Shown here: positions 35,118 to 47,250 of the stretch, piece after piece | How positions within the stretch are numbered: the stretch's first letter is position 1 | Layout of the letters: every line of letters starts with the position of its first letter | Assembly (NCBI RefSeq): GCF_019320115.1 | Contig: NC_089581.1 | Span: 72,962,101 to 73,026,100 of the forward strand | Source: Miscanthus floridulus | Taxonomy: Eukaryota > Streptophyta > Magnoliopsida > Poales > Poaceae | Direction of reading: 5' to 3' | DNA length: 64,000 nucleotides | The notes under the pieces: model-generated | Seen by the model: the letters and a program-made list of their open reading frames with translations, nothing else | Told to the model about the DNA's origin: nothing | Databases searched by the model: none | Translations under genes and position numbers: made by a program

Positions 35118-36190
35118 ATGGCAGCCTATTACCCACTAGAAGGGAATGAGGCATTCTTGGGTATCTTTGGCACACCTGCCTTGCTCTGGAGAGTGTTGCA
35201 CTTTGTGGGGTACACAGAGCCACCCTAATACTTTTGGACATAGAGGCATGTGTAGGAGGAACCATGGTTTGAGGTGCAAGTGTCCATCCTAGCTTGTACA
35301 TGGGCACCGTAATACCTGGGCTAGAAAGCAGAGTCTGAGAGAAGAACCCCTTGGGAAGGCAATCAAGTGGCAGCCTTTGAGTTCTTGAGCACACTTTGTC
35401 AGCAGCATGGTGATTCACTCACCAATAGTGCAGCGGGATCTATTCCTCAGGTGGATCTAGCTACAGCAGTTTGGAGGCAGCATGACCGTGTTTCTATGGT
35501 GTAGGACCGTGACAAGTGGGCATAGAGCTTGAGTCCTGCTATGAATGCCATGTTTGCTGTCATGCAAATCTTTTATGCCTAAGAAGACACCCGCTATGTC
35601 TGGCAAGAGTCTTATAACATCTGTGTGAACAAGCTCATGGAAGCTAGGGAAATACAATGAAGGATGAAGAAGCATGTGCATAAGCACAAGAAGACAACTA
35701 GGGAGGCTCTTTGGGACACTGCTGATGCTCATACAGCATTGGGAGCCCTTTAGACTCAGATGGAAAATGTTGTTGCAGATAGGAACGCAGCATAGGAAAG
35801 ACACGGGTCACTCATGCTCAGAGGGTGCAGGCCATCCTATAGAGGGATGAGGCCTACCATCTTGTAGAGGCTAGAGAGGAGGCTAGGACTATGACTATGG
35901 TTCTAGCTGGGCGGCGAGAGAATGACTACCGTCAGAGGGACGTGGAGTATCAGCATCAGATTTAGGAGCACTAGATCACCATTGCGGAGCTTCAGCATGA
36001 TGTTCATCGCCTCAACAACATCATTATTCCTATTCCTCCACCAGTAGCCATGGAAGAAGAAGAGGAAGATCTAGAAATGTTCGTGGAAGATGATGGTTGG
36101 GAAGAGGAAGAGGAAGAACAACTTGTGCCTATGGACAATGACAAGGCAAATGCTATGTTCGGTGCTGATAGTGACCACTCCGAGGCATAA
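35118..36190 (+). pseudogene. Element B orf0 (broken)
   Basis: Begins MAAYYPLEGNEAFLGIFGTP at 35118 and, after several stops and at least one frame change, ends in a very acidic segment (EEEEEDLEMFVEDDGWEEEE) finishing DSDHSEA and TAA at 36188-36190. The middle is Glu/Arg/Gln-rich. It matches element A orf0 (14621-15175) in position, composition and acidic end. Because A has lost its start, B shows how the protein begins. No function is known to me. Confidence 0.6.
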
Positions 36191-36569
36191 CTCAGCTATA
36201 GTGCTTAGCTGGATGTGGTAGCTCCTTATCTTTTTTGATTTTTTATGGAATGGACATGTGATTTAAGTTTCGGTCTTCAGATGTATCGTTAATGTAATAT
36301 TGGAATCTTGTATGTTGGTCCACTATGGGTAGAACTCTAATGAAATTCTAGTTTTGTTTTACTGTAAAAATGTGCCATGCATGCAAACATATTGCGAGTA
36401 TGATAAGTGATCAAATTGGTGATGTCATGTTGTGAGAATGAATTATTGTGCCTCTATTTTATTGTATGAACTTAGATTCTCTCCAGCAAATTCAGTTTGG
36501 CATGATTACATAATTCTTCTGCAATTTCTTGACATCAGCTAATAATCACTTATTGTTACAATTTTGTAG

Positions 36570-38331
36570 ATGACTCGCACTCGCGCTAGGACAGGTACTA
36601 GCCAAGGTGGCAATGATGGTGACCTACCACCACCACCACCACCCTCCACAAATGAGTTTTTCATGCAATTCTTGGGGAATCAGCGAGCAATGAAAGAAAT
36701 GTTGCGCCTCATTGCGTAGAATACTGCCTGTGCCCACTAGCAAAATCAGGGGCCAGAACTCAATCAATACAGTACATTTAAGGACTTTTTGGAGACTAAG
36801 CCTCCTATCTTTAAAGAGGCAGAAGAACCACTCCAAGCTGATGAGTGGTTGAACACTATTGAATAGAAGTTCTGTCTATTGAGGGTCACCGAAATGATGA
36901 AGGCCAAGTATGCATCGCATCAACTGTAGGGGCCTGCAGGTATTTGGTGGACTCATTATTTATCTATGATACCTGCTAGAGCAAATGTTACCTAGGAGCA
37001 ATTCAAGATAGCCTTTAGGGGCATCATATACCCTTAGGGTAGATTTGGATGAAGGCCGCTGAGTTTATGAAGCTGACACAGAGGACAAAGACTCTCACTG
37101 AGTATATGCATGCATTCAACAACTTATCCAGATATGCACCAGCATTTGTGGATACTAAAGAGAAAAAAGATAGAAAGCTTCAAGAGAGGCCTTAGCACTA
37201 AGTTGATGAAAACCATGGCCAACTCTAGATATGCTACATATAATGAATTTGTCAGCGATGCCCTCACGCAAGAGAACCAGAACAACTTACATGTGGCAAC
37301 AAAAGGCCGCAAGCAAGCCGCTAAGGCGAGTGCCTCAGGCTCATCTCAGTCAAGGGCTTCCATGGTAGCAAGGCCACAATTCCATCCCCTAGCACCTAAG
37401 TTTAGGCCTCCCCAGCAAAAAGCTCGGGCCAATCACCCTCAGAAGACATTTTGTAGGGCATTCACCATTGCCATGCCCAAGGGTAATGTAGGCCAAGGAA
37501 GGTCAATAGGGCCTAGAAGTAACCAACCATGCTTCAATTGCAATCAGATGGGCCACTGGGCCAAAGAGTGCCCCTATCCTAAATAGGGCAGTAATCAGAA
37601 TTAAGGCAACCAAAAGCAAGCCAATCCTAAAGCACGTCCTGGGTATGTGTAATATATAGCCATGGAGGAGATCATCACGAGAGAAGTTGTTACCGCTGGT
37701 ATGTTTCTTGTAAACAAACACCCCGCAATTATTTTATTAGATTCTGGAGCTTCGCATTCATTTATGAGTCAGACTTTTGCATCTAAGCATGATTAGAAGA
37801 TAGTGGTTGTAGACAAGGGTGGTTATAGTATAAGTTCATCTGAGGCTACTATCTCTATAAACCAATTAGTTAGAGATGTGCTTATCTCCATACAAGAGAG
37901 GGAGTATACTATGGATCTCATAGTATTGCTAGGATTAGCCATAGATGTGATATTGGGCATGAGTTGGATGAGTGGTCTTGGAGTTCTCATTGACACTACC
38001 ACTAGAACAATTATGTTGAAAGAACCAAAGGAGGGTAATGCTTTTCTAATACCACTTTCCCAAAGTTTTGATCTTCAAAACTTGTCATGTGCCATCCAAG
38101 CCACTACTCTGTGATATTCTAGTAGTTTGTGAGTTTCCTGATGTATTCCTAGATGAGTTGCCAAGTTTGCCGCCTAATAGGGATGTGGAATTTAAGATTG
38201 AGTTAGTGCCAGGTACAGCACCTATCTCAAGAAGATCCTATAGGATGCCACCCAATGAGTTAGCCGAACTTAAAATTCAGCTACAGGAACTTTTAGACAA
38301 AGGTCTCATTCGACCTAGTTCATCTCCCTAG
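36570..38331 (+). pseudogene. Element B gag and protease (broken)
   Basis: Starts MTRTRARTGTSQGGNDGDLP at 36570. The Gag core resembles A (IFKEAEEPLQADEWLNTIE near 36810), with TAG codons at 36717, 36738 and 36864. The zinc knuckle CFNCNQMGHWAKECPYPK lies at about 37531-37584, followed by TAG. The protease active site is LLDSGASHSFM near 37735, and ILGMSWM near 37955. A frame change near 38110 joins the segment leading to RT ([18 protein letters not shown]). Roles as in element A. Confidence 0.8.
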
Positions 38332-40980
38332 GGTTGTCCAACCTTGTCTGTGAAGAAAAGGACAAATCATTATGAATGTGTGTTGACTATAAGCTTCTCA
38401 ATGCCGTAACCATTAAGAACAAGTACCCTTTGCCTCATATTGATATTTTGTTTGATCAATTGGCAAGAGTAAAAGTATTCTCTAAGATTGATTTGAGATT
38501 AGGCTACCACCAGATCAACATCAGACCAGAAGATCTACCTAAGATAACTTTCTCAACTAGGTATGGCTTGTATGAGTATTTAGTCATGTCTTTTGGACTG
38601 ACAAATGCCCCTGCCTATTTCATGTATTTAATGAATTCAATATTCATGCCCAAGCTCGATAAGTTTGTGGTTGTGTTTATTGATGATATCCTAATTTACT
38701 CTAAAAATGAGGTAGACCAAGCAAAGCATTTGAGGATTGTCTTATCTAGGCTAAGAGAGCATAAATTGTAAGCAAATTTAGCAAGTGTGAATTCTGGTTG
38801 TGGAAAGTACCTTTCTTGGGTCATATATTATCTGAAAATGGAATTTTTGTAGACCCATCTAAAGTGCAAGAGGTCATGGATTAGAAGGCCCTGACTTCGG
38901 TTCATGAAGTTTAGAGTTTTCTAAGGCTGGCAGGCTATTATCATTATTTCATTCTAGATTTTTCCAAAATAGCTAAGCCCATGATCAGATTACTTTAGAA
39001 GGATGAAAAGTTTAATTGGACTCCAGAGTGTGAGGTTGCTTTTCACACTCTACGAACCTTACTAACCACTACTCCTATTCTAGTACAACTCAACATTGAA
39101 AAGCCTTTTGATGTGTTCTGTGATGCATCAGGTACATGTTTAGGGTGTGTGCTTATGCAAGAAGGTCGAGTTATTGCATATGCTTCTCGACAATTCAGAA
39201 TGCATGAAGTCAACTATCCTACCCATCATTTAGAGCTTGCCATAGTTGTTCATGCATTGAAGATATGGAGACATTATTTGTTGGGGAATGTATGTCACAT
39301 ATACACTGATCACAAAAGTCTCAAATACATCTTCACTCAAGCTAAACTAAACATGAGATAATGTAGATGGTTAGAGCTGATTAAGGACTATAATTTGGAA
39401 GTGCACTATCATCCGGGAAAAGCCAATGTAGTAGCAGATGCACTTAGTCAGAAATCTCATTGTAACACCTTAGAAGCCTTGTTGGAAGATGGGTTTAATC
39501 TATTGCATCCTATTGTGCTACACAACATTACTGTTAGTTGCTCACTTGAGAGCAAGATCATCGAACTACAGAAGACAGATGTAGGTGTGTTTCATATCAA
39601 GAGAAAGATGAAGGAACAGGAACCCAAGCATTTTAGGTTGGATGAAAAGGGTGTGTTATGGTTTAAGGACCGACTAGCGGTATCAAAGGACCGTGAACTT
39701 AGAAATCAAATTTTAGATGAAGCTCATTCATCTAAGTTGTCTATCCATCTAGGTAGTAGCAAAATGTATCAAGATTTTAAAACCTATTTTTGGTGGACCA
39801 AGATGAAAAAAGAAATCGCCGCCTATGTTGCTAGATGTGATACTTGTAGTAGGGTCATACTAGATCATCTGAAACCTACTGGACCACTTCAACCATTGTC
39901 CATTCTGGGCTAGAAATGGGAGAAAATAAGTATAGACTTTATTATAGGTCTCCCACAAACGCAGTAGGGTCATGATTCCATATGGGTCATTGTGGACCGC
40001 CTCACTAAGTTAGCATATTTCATACCGGTCAACATAAAGTATCCCACTAGGAAGTATGTCGAGCTATATGTTTCTCAGATCATGAGGTTACATGGGGTAC
40101 CAAGGACCATAATCTCAGATCGAGGACCATAGTTTATAGCTCGCTTTTGGGAACATTTGCATAAGGCCTTGGGAACTAAACTAATTAGAAGTTCAGCATA
40201 CCATCTGTAAACCTCTAGGCAGACTAAGCGAGTAAATCAAATCTTAGAAGATATGTTGAGAGCATGTGTTATATCCTCTAAGGTATCATGGGAGAAGTGG
40301 TTACCTCTCACAAAATTCTCTTACAATAATAGTTACCAAGAGAGTATCAAGATGTCTCTTTTTGAAGCACTTTATGGACGAAAATATAGGACCCCCTTGA
40401 ACTAGGTTGAGCCTAGAGAAAGGATGTACTATGGTATTGATTTTGTCAAGGAAGCCGAACAATAGGTTTGAGCTATACAAGGCCATATTGAAGCAGCCCA
40501 AGCATGACAAAAAGAGTTATGCTGATAAAAAGAAGAAGGCCACTAACCTTTGAAGTGGGAGATTATGTGTACTTAAAAGTTTTGCCCATGAGGGGTATAT
40601 AGAGATTTAGAGTAAAGAAGAAGCTTGCACCCAGATATGTAGGGCCATATCAGATTATTGAACGGAAGGGAAAGGTAGCCTACAAGTTATAACTTACACC
40701 AGAGATGAGTGCTATCTTCAATGTCTTCCATGTTTCTCAGCTGAGGAAATGTCTTCGCATGCCTGATGAGGCGATTGAACCCACCAATATTAAGCTCCAA
40801 TCAGATTTGACTTATGAAGAGAAACCAATCCGAGTGCTAGAAGAGATAGAAAGAGTAACCCAGAGCAAAGTCATTAAGTTCTACAAGGTGGTGTGGAATA
40901 ACCACCATGAACAAGATGCCACATGGAAACGAGAAGATTATCTACGTGAGGTTTATCCCTCCTTTTATGAAAAATGGTAG
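38332..40980 (+). pseudogene. Element B pol: RT, RNase H, integrase, chromodomain-like tail (broken)
   Basis: RT (38376-38771) has [20 protein letters not shown] and the catalytic [10 protein letters not shown]. RNase H (39113-39361) has [18 protein letters not shown] and [11 protein letters not shown]. Integrase zinc domain (39395-39913) has HLGSSKMYQD and ARCDTCSR. Core: IISDRGP near 40110. The catalytic Glu region reads QTKRVNQILEDM near 40222, with Lys where Glu is expected. The tail (40705-40980) has VVWNNHHEQDATWKREDYL, a chromodomain-like end, and stops at 40978-40980. Many stops and frame shifts. Confidence 0.85.
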
Positions 40981-41010
40981 GTCATCCAAATCTCAGGATG
41001 AGATTTCTAT

Positions 41011-41023
41011 AAGGGGGAGGGGC
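41011..41023 (+). other. Element B polypurine tract
   Basis: AAGGGGGAGGGGC abuts the LTR start TATAACACCC at 41024. Element A has the same arrangement on the minus strand at 9873-9890. Confidence 0.8.
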
Positions 41024-44000
41024 TATAACACCCTAGTGTTAAGCATTGCATTTGGCACTTGCATTCATGAGCACAAGCATCATCCAAGCATTCATGAGCA
41101 TTAGCATATGGAATTTCATCTTAATCTTTACATATTATCACATGTGATGTTGATTATATACATGCATATGCTTGTGATCATGTGTGACCAATGCAAGGGA
41201 TGGTTGTGGGGTCACAAAAACACCTTAGACATATCTAGGACGGTAAATGGAACAATGTTCATATTCATGACATGGGCCAATTTTGCTTCTAAGTCCTAGT
41301 TTACTCATAATGTCATTTTTCATGACCCTACTTGGACCAAAGTTGAACTATAGAATAGAGTATTTGCATGGCAGTGCACCCTTAATAAAATTTGTAGTTC
41401 TTGACATGGGTAACAAACTTTGTTTTAGGGTCATGATCTAATTCAGTGCCTAACATAGTCAAAAATAGCTCCAAAGTAGCAATGAAATGTTGTTTAATTA
41501 CTTAGAAATTTTGCTATCTAAAGCTAGTTTTTAGTTTCATAGTAGCCTACTTTGGAGCATTGTAGTTTGAAAACCATTGTGAATTAGACAAAAACTCATT
41601 TAAGCAATCTTGTAGTACTCATGTAGCTCTACACTTTGTATTACTAAAGTTTTCATAAATTTGCCATAGATTAGGAGACAGAGGAGAGGGATGATGGCAA
41701 TTTCAGTCGATTGAATCAGCTTCACTGATTCAAATTGGCCGAGCTCAATGGCCGACCACGTGTAGGCTAGGCGCGTCATCTGGCGGCCGTACGCCAACGC
41801 TGGCTAGCCCTGCCGCACCACAACAGCGAGCACTTGACCAATCACGCCCTCACTTTCACTCTTGCCCTCTCCACCTCGCTCATGCGTGGCTCTAGAGCAG
41901 AGCAAAGCATCACTGCCGCTGCCGCTGCCGCTGCCACATCATCACTGGCAGCGCTCGCCACCACTACCGCACCATAACCCAATCCACCTCGCACGTAGCC
42001 CCATCGTGATCTACTCCACCTCCTTGAGCAGCTAGCATGACTAGACAAGCATAGGTAAAGCCACATTTCACATTATCATCACTACCATGGCTGTGGAGTG
42101 CCATCGAGCTCCAGCTCGCCCGTGGCCAGCCACAACCCATCCACCTCTGACCTCTCCCCCTTATCTGGCCGTCGTCGTAGGGTCTAGATGCTAAGGCCAA
42201 AGCCGATTTAACTATTACCACGACCACCACACCAGAATGCTTGACCGCACCGTGCACGTTTGCCATGGCAATGCGCACGAGCTCGCCACCACCGACCTCA
42301 CCGGTCACCTTTAGCTCCCTCTAGTACCCATTGCCATGTTGTCTAGAACTTCCGCATCTTCCCCAAAGACGAAGACCCATCACCAACCACCGTCTCATCA
42401 AAGTGGCAAGCACCACCGCGTGCATTGTGTGCTACCGTGCTACCATGCACATGGCTAGAGCTCACCGTCGCTTCACCGTGGCTTGATCCGCACCGTAGAG
42501 CTTTGCTAGGGTCTGTAGAAGCTATAGCCGTGCTCACCTGGTTGTGCCATCACCAGAGACACTGAGTCCACCACCACGCGCCGCCACCAAGCCACCATGC
42601 TCGCCGGCGAGGCTGCTGTCAGTCACCGTGGGTGCATAGGCCGGGTGTACCTAGCTGCTGGGCCCGATTTGAAATTGATTTTCTTTATTTGTTTTCATAG
42701 ATTTGAATGCAAACTTTAAAAATTTATATCTTGAGTTAGGAGTGTCCAAATGAGGTGATCCAAATTTTGTTAGATTCATCATGAAGTGCATTATTTGATA
42801 AAAATATGAAACCTACTGTTTAAGGTATTTTTCCAAAGGGAATTAAATGGAGCTAGATAAGTGCTTTTAAATTTGTTTCTATCTTGTAAAATGCATAACT
42901 TGAGCTAGGAAAGTGCAAAAATTGTCATTCTAATTTTATGGGTCTTGTGTTGGCATGATCTAGCTAGGAAAAATAGTAAACCTATAGAAGACATACTTGA
43001 AATATGGTCTTTCTATTTAACCTTGATTATTTGCTAGTTTCTAGTGAAAATAAATGGGATAAAAAATATATAACATATGATCATGAAATTTTTACACAGT
43101 GTTCTTATGCTAGGATGAAAGTAAGAAAAATATTAAATCTGTTGTTTGACACTTTTCACTAGGCTAAACTATTTTTGTTAAAATAAGCCTATGCAACTTG
43201 TTATTTTTGTAGAGGTTGCTATAATTATCCAAATGGCATGAAATTTCTGTTAGAGTGCGCACTCTGGATGGTAGTAAGGATGTGTGGGAAGCAAGATGTG
43301 AGCCCAAGGGTAGGTCGGGCTTGAACGTCCTGGCAGCTGGTTGTCCCTGGTTGTGCGGCGCTGATCGAACCTATGAAATATGTACCTAAGTTGTACCAAA
43401 GGTGACCCGACGCGGCCCCAACGGGGGAAGTGTGGGGTTGTGTTAGGAATAACTACCCAGCTGGTTGCAACCGATTCAAATCGTTGTCTCTCCCGGATAG
43501 TGGGAAACTTGACTAGTCCTAGCATCGTAGTAACTGGACTACTGAATTTGATGGTTATATTGGACATGAGAATGCTACACCGGCTATGATTATTATTGTG
43601 ATGCTACATAATGATATATCACATGTTTGTCACAAGTTAGTTGTTAATCTAGAGGTGAATAGCTATAATTAACTTGATACCCAAATTATAAAATGCATAG
43701 TTAAACTAGTGGCTTTTTATGCAAAATATTGTCAAACTAGCTTCACTTATAAAGCCTTGTATGATCCTTGGAGTCACATTATTTTTGGTTTATGATGGAT
43801 ATGTCTAGCTGAGTACCTTCTTGTACTTAGGGTTTATTTCCCCACTTGTTGCAGATAATACAGACTATCATGAATATTGTAAGAACTGCTTCTGTGCCAC
43901 CGTGGACAAGGAGTAGGCCCTAGGCAAGGCACTTCTCATTAACTCCTTTATGATGCTTTTGTGGTTGTGATCGTAAACTGGCAAAGTATTTGAACGATGG

Positions 44001-44290
44001 TGTGAGATGTTCATTTCAAACTATATTTGCTTCCGCTACTACTTCATTTGAACTTGGTTTATAATAACTTTAATTGTACTCCGATGTATGGTGAGGTAAT
44101 TGTGAACTTTATGTAATATGTGGTAGGTATGTTCAATCATGTATGATCTTGGTTGTATGTTGGTGATGAATTGAGAGCCTTCGTATTACTCAATGGACTA
44201 CCGAGTTTATATAGGCTCAAGTATGACAATGCATCATTTTAGTGGTTGCCATTGTACTTGTGCTCTTATAAATTGGTCGGTTCTATCATA
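41024..44290 (+). repeat. Element B 3' LTR (3267 bp, internally deleted)
   Basis: Starts TATAACACCC and ends TCTATCATA, against CACA in the 5' copy. Compared with the 5' LTR it lacks about 1.43 kb: the sequence jumps at about 43248 from the part matching 16068 to the part matching 33268. Adding that back gives about 4.7 kb, the size of element A's LTR. A GC-rich block lies at 41740-42650. The next base, 44291, is already inside a copia LTR. Confidence 0.82.
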
Positions 44291-44895
44291 AAAGACACAC
44301 CAAAAACTACTATTGGGAGTTCTAGTTTGGAAAATCCAAAGGTAATAAATTAGTATTTTCTTCTTCTCGCCGCCACTGTAGTTACTCCATCCTGGCGTCT
44401 GTGTGCAACGACATTCGGGAGAGCAGGCCTCTGGAACCCTCATCCTTGTGATCATGCACTGGGAGAGGATGAATAAAGTTTTTGGGATGCGCTTGTCATG
44501 CGACTGCTCTCGACTTTTACGATGGGTCATCTTCCATCCAAGTCAAGCGGCGCTACGTCCTAGCGTATTCGTCTTTAGCTACTCTGAGCTCTTCCTTCAC
44601 TATTCATTGAGGACTTGGTACCACCACTAGCAGCATCTCCCTCTGCATCATCTTCACTAGCGACACCATTTTCTTCTGCAAACAAAAGGTACACACCATG
44701 TGACCAATCTATTATTGTTGTTCGTCTACTGTGTTGATCATGATGATCTTAGCTATGTTGCTAGCTATATTGCTATTAATGTTGCCTGATTTAACTAGTA
44801 TGTTAGAGATCTGCATGCTAGTTTATGAGATTGTCATGATTTGTATTTTGCTATTAATCTAAAAATTAATCAGGAAATTGCCTAATTATTCAACA
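44291..44895 (+). repeat. Element C 5' LTR (truncated)
   Basis: Matches 49602-50202 of the 3' LTR, from AAAGACACACCAAAAACTAC to the end ATTATTCAACA. Contains a small local duplication (GTTGCTAGCTATATTGC near 44757) not present in the 3' copy. Confidence 0.88.
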
Positions 44896-44934
44896 ATCCA
44901 AAAACCTTATTGTAGGCCTTTTCCTGGATTATCT

Positions 44935-45645
44935 ATGGCTAGTTTCACTAACGCGCTGAGGCCAGAGAAGTTTTCTGATGCACACTTTAAGAGATGGCAA
45001 GTAAAGGTCACCAATTGGTTAACAACCATGAAAGTGTTTGGGGTGAGCGCTGGCATGCCTGAGGGAAATCTCTCTAAAGAAGATCTGAGAAGATTTTAGG
45101 ATGCCAATGAGATCTTTGTGGGAGCTATGCAGAATGTACTTTTTGATCATCTATTTGATTCAACTCTGCACATAAAAGATGCAAAGACATTGTGGGATCA
45201 TCTGAATGCTACTTATGGTGCATCAGATGCTGGCAGTGAGTTGTACATCATGGAAAGCTTTCATGACTATAAGATGGTTGCTAATTGATCTATAGTCTAA
45301 CAAGCTCATGAGGCTTAGCGTCTGACTAAGGAACTTGAACTCCTTAAGTGTGCCATACCCGATGAATTTGTGGTCGGGTGCATTATTGCTAAGTTGCCTC
45401 CTTCATGGAGGGGCTTTGCCACAAGCCTTAAACATAAGAGACATAAAATATCAGTTGAAAACCTGATAGCATCTCTTGATGTTGAGGAGAAGGCTCGGGC
45501 TAAGGACAACATTGAGAAGGGGAACGAGGGGCATCTGAGTGCCAATTTGTCTAGAGAAACCCACATGGCAAGAACAAAGGAAAGAATAATCCTTTCAATG
45601 TTAAGTCTACTACTACCTTCAAGAAGAAGAACAAAGATAAAGTAG
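44935..45645 (+). pseudogene. Element C gag (broken)
   Basis: Starts MASFTNALRPEKFSDAHFKR at 44935, only 40 bases after the LTR. This is the copia-type Gag: FKRWQVKVTNWL near the start, then CAIPDEFVVGCIIAKLPPSW (from 45349) and a Lys/Glu-rich end. TAG at 45098, stops near 45287-45318 and a frame change near 45600 break it. It would form the particle shell. Confidence 0.82.
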
Positions 45646-46136
45646 AGTTGCCTTGCTTCACTTGTGGAGAGCTTGGCCACTTTTGCAAAGAGTGTCCAGA
45701 GCAAGCGGACCGCAAAGGGAAAAAGAAGAATGTCAATCTCGTGACTACTAGCAATGCTGATGACTGGTATGGTAATCTTCCTACTATACTATCAATGTTT
45801 CAATCTCCAAGTTGGTGGGTTGATACAGGTGCTAATATTCATGTGTGTGCTGACATCTCTATGTTTTCTTCTTATTAGGGGCTCCAAGGTGTCTCCGTCC
45901 TAATGGGGAATGGGTCGCATGCTTCTGTTCGTGGTGTTGGCATGGTGGATCTGAAGTTTACTTTGGGAAAGATCGTACAGCTGAGGAACATGAAGCATGT
46001 CCCAACTATATGGAAGAACCTAGTTAGCATCTCCCTTCTTTTGAGAGATGGGTTTAAGGTAGTGTTAGAGTCTAATAAAGTAGTAATGTCTAAGCATGGA
46101 CAATTTATTGGTAAAGGCTATGATTGCGGAGTCTGA
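45646..46136 (+). pseudogene. Element C zinc knuckle and protease
   Basis: Zinc knuckle CFTCGELGHFCKECP (45654-45698). The copia protease active site reads WWVDTGANIHVCADIS near 45815 (DTG triad), followed after a TAG at 45877 by VLMGNGSHASVRGVG and KHVPTIWKNLVS. It ends at TGA near 46134. The protease processes the polyprotein. Confidence 0.8.
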
Positions 46137-46148
46137 TTCTGCCTATCT

Positions 46149-47250
46149 TTGGTAGATTTTTGTAATAAGTTAGTGAATCACATTTGTGTCATAATTAATG
46201 ATATTTCAAGTGTTTGGCATTCTTGTTTATGCCATGTCAATTTTGGGTTGATGTCACGTTTGTCTAGCATGAGTTTAATTCCATATTTCACTATTGCCAA
46301 AGGTTCTAAGTGCCATAGTTGTGTGCAATCAAAACAACCTCGAAAGCCTCACAAGGCAGTGAAGGAGAGAAACTTGGCACCTCTAGAACTCATACATTGT
46401 GATCTATGTGAGATGAATAGTGTGTTGACAGAAGGTGGAAAGAGAAATTTCATGACTTTAATTGATGATGCAACTAGATTTTGCTATGTTTACTTGCTGA
46501 AAACTAAGGATGAAATGCTAGACTACTTTAAACTCTATAAGGCTAAAGTTGAGAATCAACTAGAAAGAAAGATTAAGCATCTAAGGTTAGATTGTGGTGG
46601 TGAATATTTTTCTAGATTATTTGATGAATTCTGTGAGGAACATGGTATTATTCATGAGAGGACGCCTCCCTATTTGCCCAAATCAAACGGGGTTGCCGAG
46701 AGGAAGAACCACACGCTAACTGACTTGGTGAATGCCATGTTAGACACTATAGGTTTATCTAAGGCATGGTGGGGGAGGCTTTATTGACTACAAGTCATGT
46801 CCTGAATAGAATTCCAAACAGAAATAAAGAGACAACCCAATATGAGAATTGGGTTGGGAGGAAACCATCACTTTCATACTTGCGCATGTGGGGATGCTTG
46901 GCGAAGGTCAACATACCAATTTCTAAGAAGCATAAGCTTGGACCAAAGACTATAGACTATGTCTTTCTAGGATATGTTCATCAGAGCATTGCCTATAGGT
47001 TTTTAGTAGTAAAATCTAAAGTTCCTGATATGCATGTTGATACAATTATGGAATCTCATGATGCTACATTTTTTGAGAACATATTTCCTATGAAAGATAT
47101 GCATACCAATACTAGATTTTCTTTTGAGATAGCTCCTAATTTTACTACACCTATTAAGTCTCCTATTGAGTCATTTGAACAACCACTTGAAGAAGTCCTT
47201 GAGAAGGATGACAATGAAGTTCCTACGAGGAACAAGAGACAAAGGATTGC
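46149..47250 (+). pseudogene. Element C integrase (one frameshift)
   Basis: The HHCC zinc domain starts VWHSCLCHVNFG (46211) and ends CHSCVQSKQ. The catalytic residues appear as LIHCDLCEM (Asp), HLRLDCGGEYF (Asp) and GVAERKNHT (Glu). A frame change near 46775 separates the core from the C-terminal part (VLNRIPNRNKETTQYENWVG, PKTIDYVFLGY). Gag-pre-integrase and core are otherwise well preserved. It would integrate the cDNA. Confidence 0.85.

Larger units (their letters stand above)
15471..44290 (+). mobile_element. Element B: Ty3/gypsy chromovirus-like element, plus strand, with T2 nested in its 5' LTR
   Basis: Order: part of 5' LTR (15471-16550), nested T2 (16551-32311), rest of 5' LTR (32312-34312), primer binding site (34315), leader, orf0, gag, pol to 40980, polypurine tract (41011-41023), 3' LTR (41024-44290). 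The LTR pieces are paired by direct comparison: sequence from 15480 matches 42657 onwards, and 33270-34312 matches 43252-44290. The first 1.6 kb of the 5' LTR is missing at the join with element A. Coding regions carry dozens of stops, so B is dead. It borders copia element C inside that element's 5' LTR. Confidence 0.85.

Noticed and set aside
41740..42650. GC-rich block in B's 3' LTR as a captured host gene
   Set aside because: No protein family in any frame, and element A's LTR has a comparable GC-rich block, so it belongs to the LTR family.
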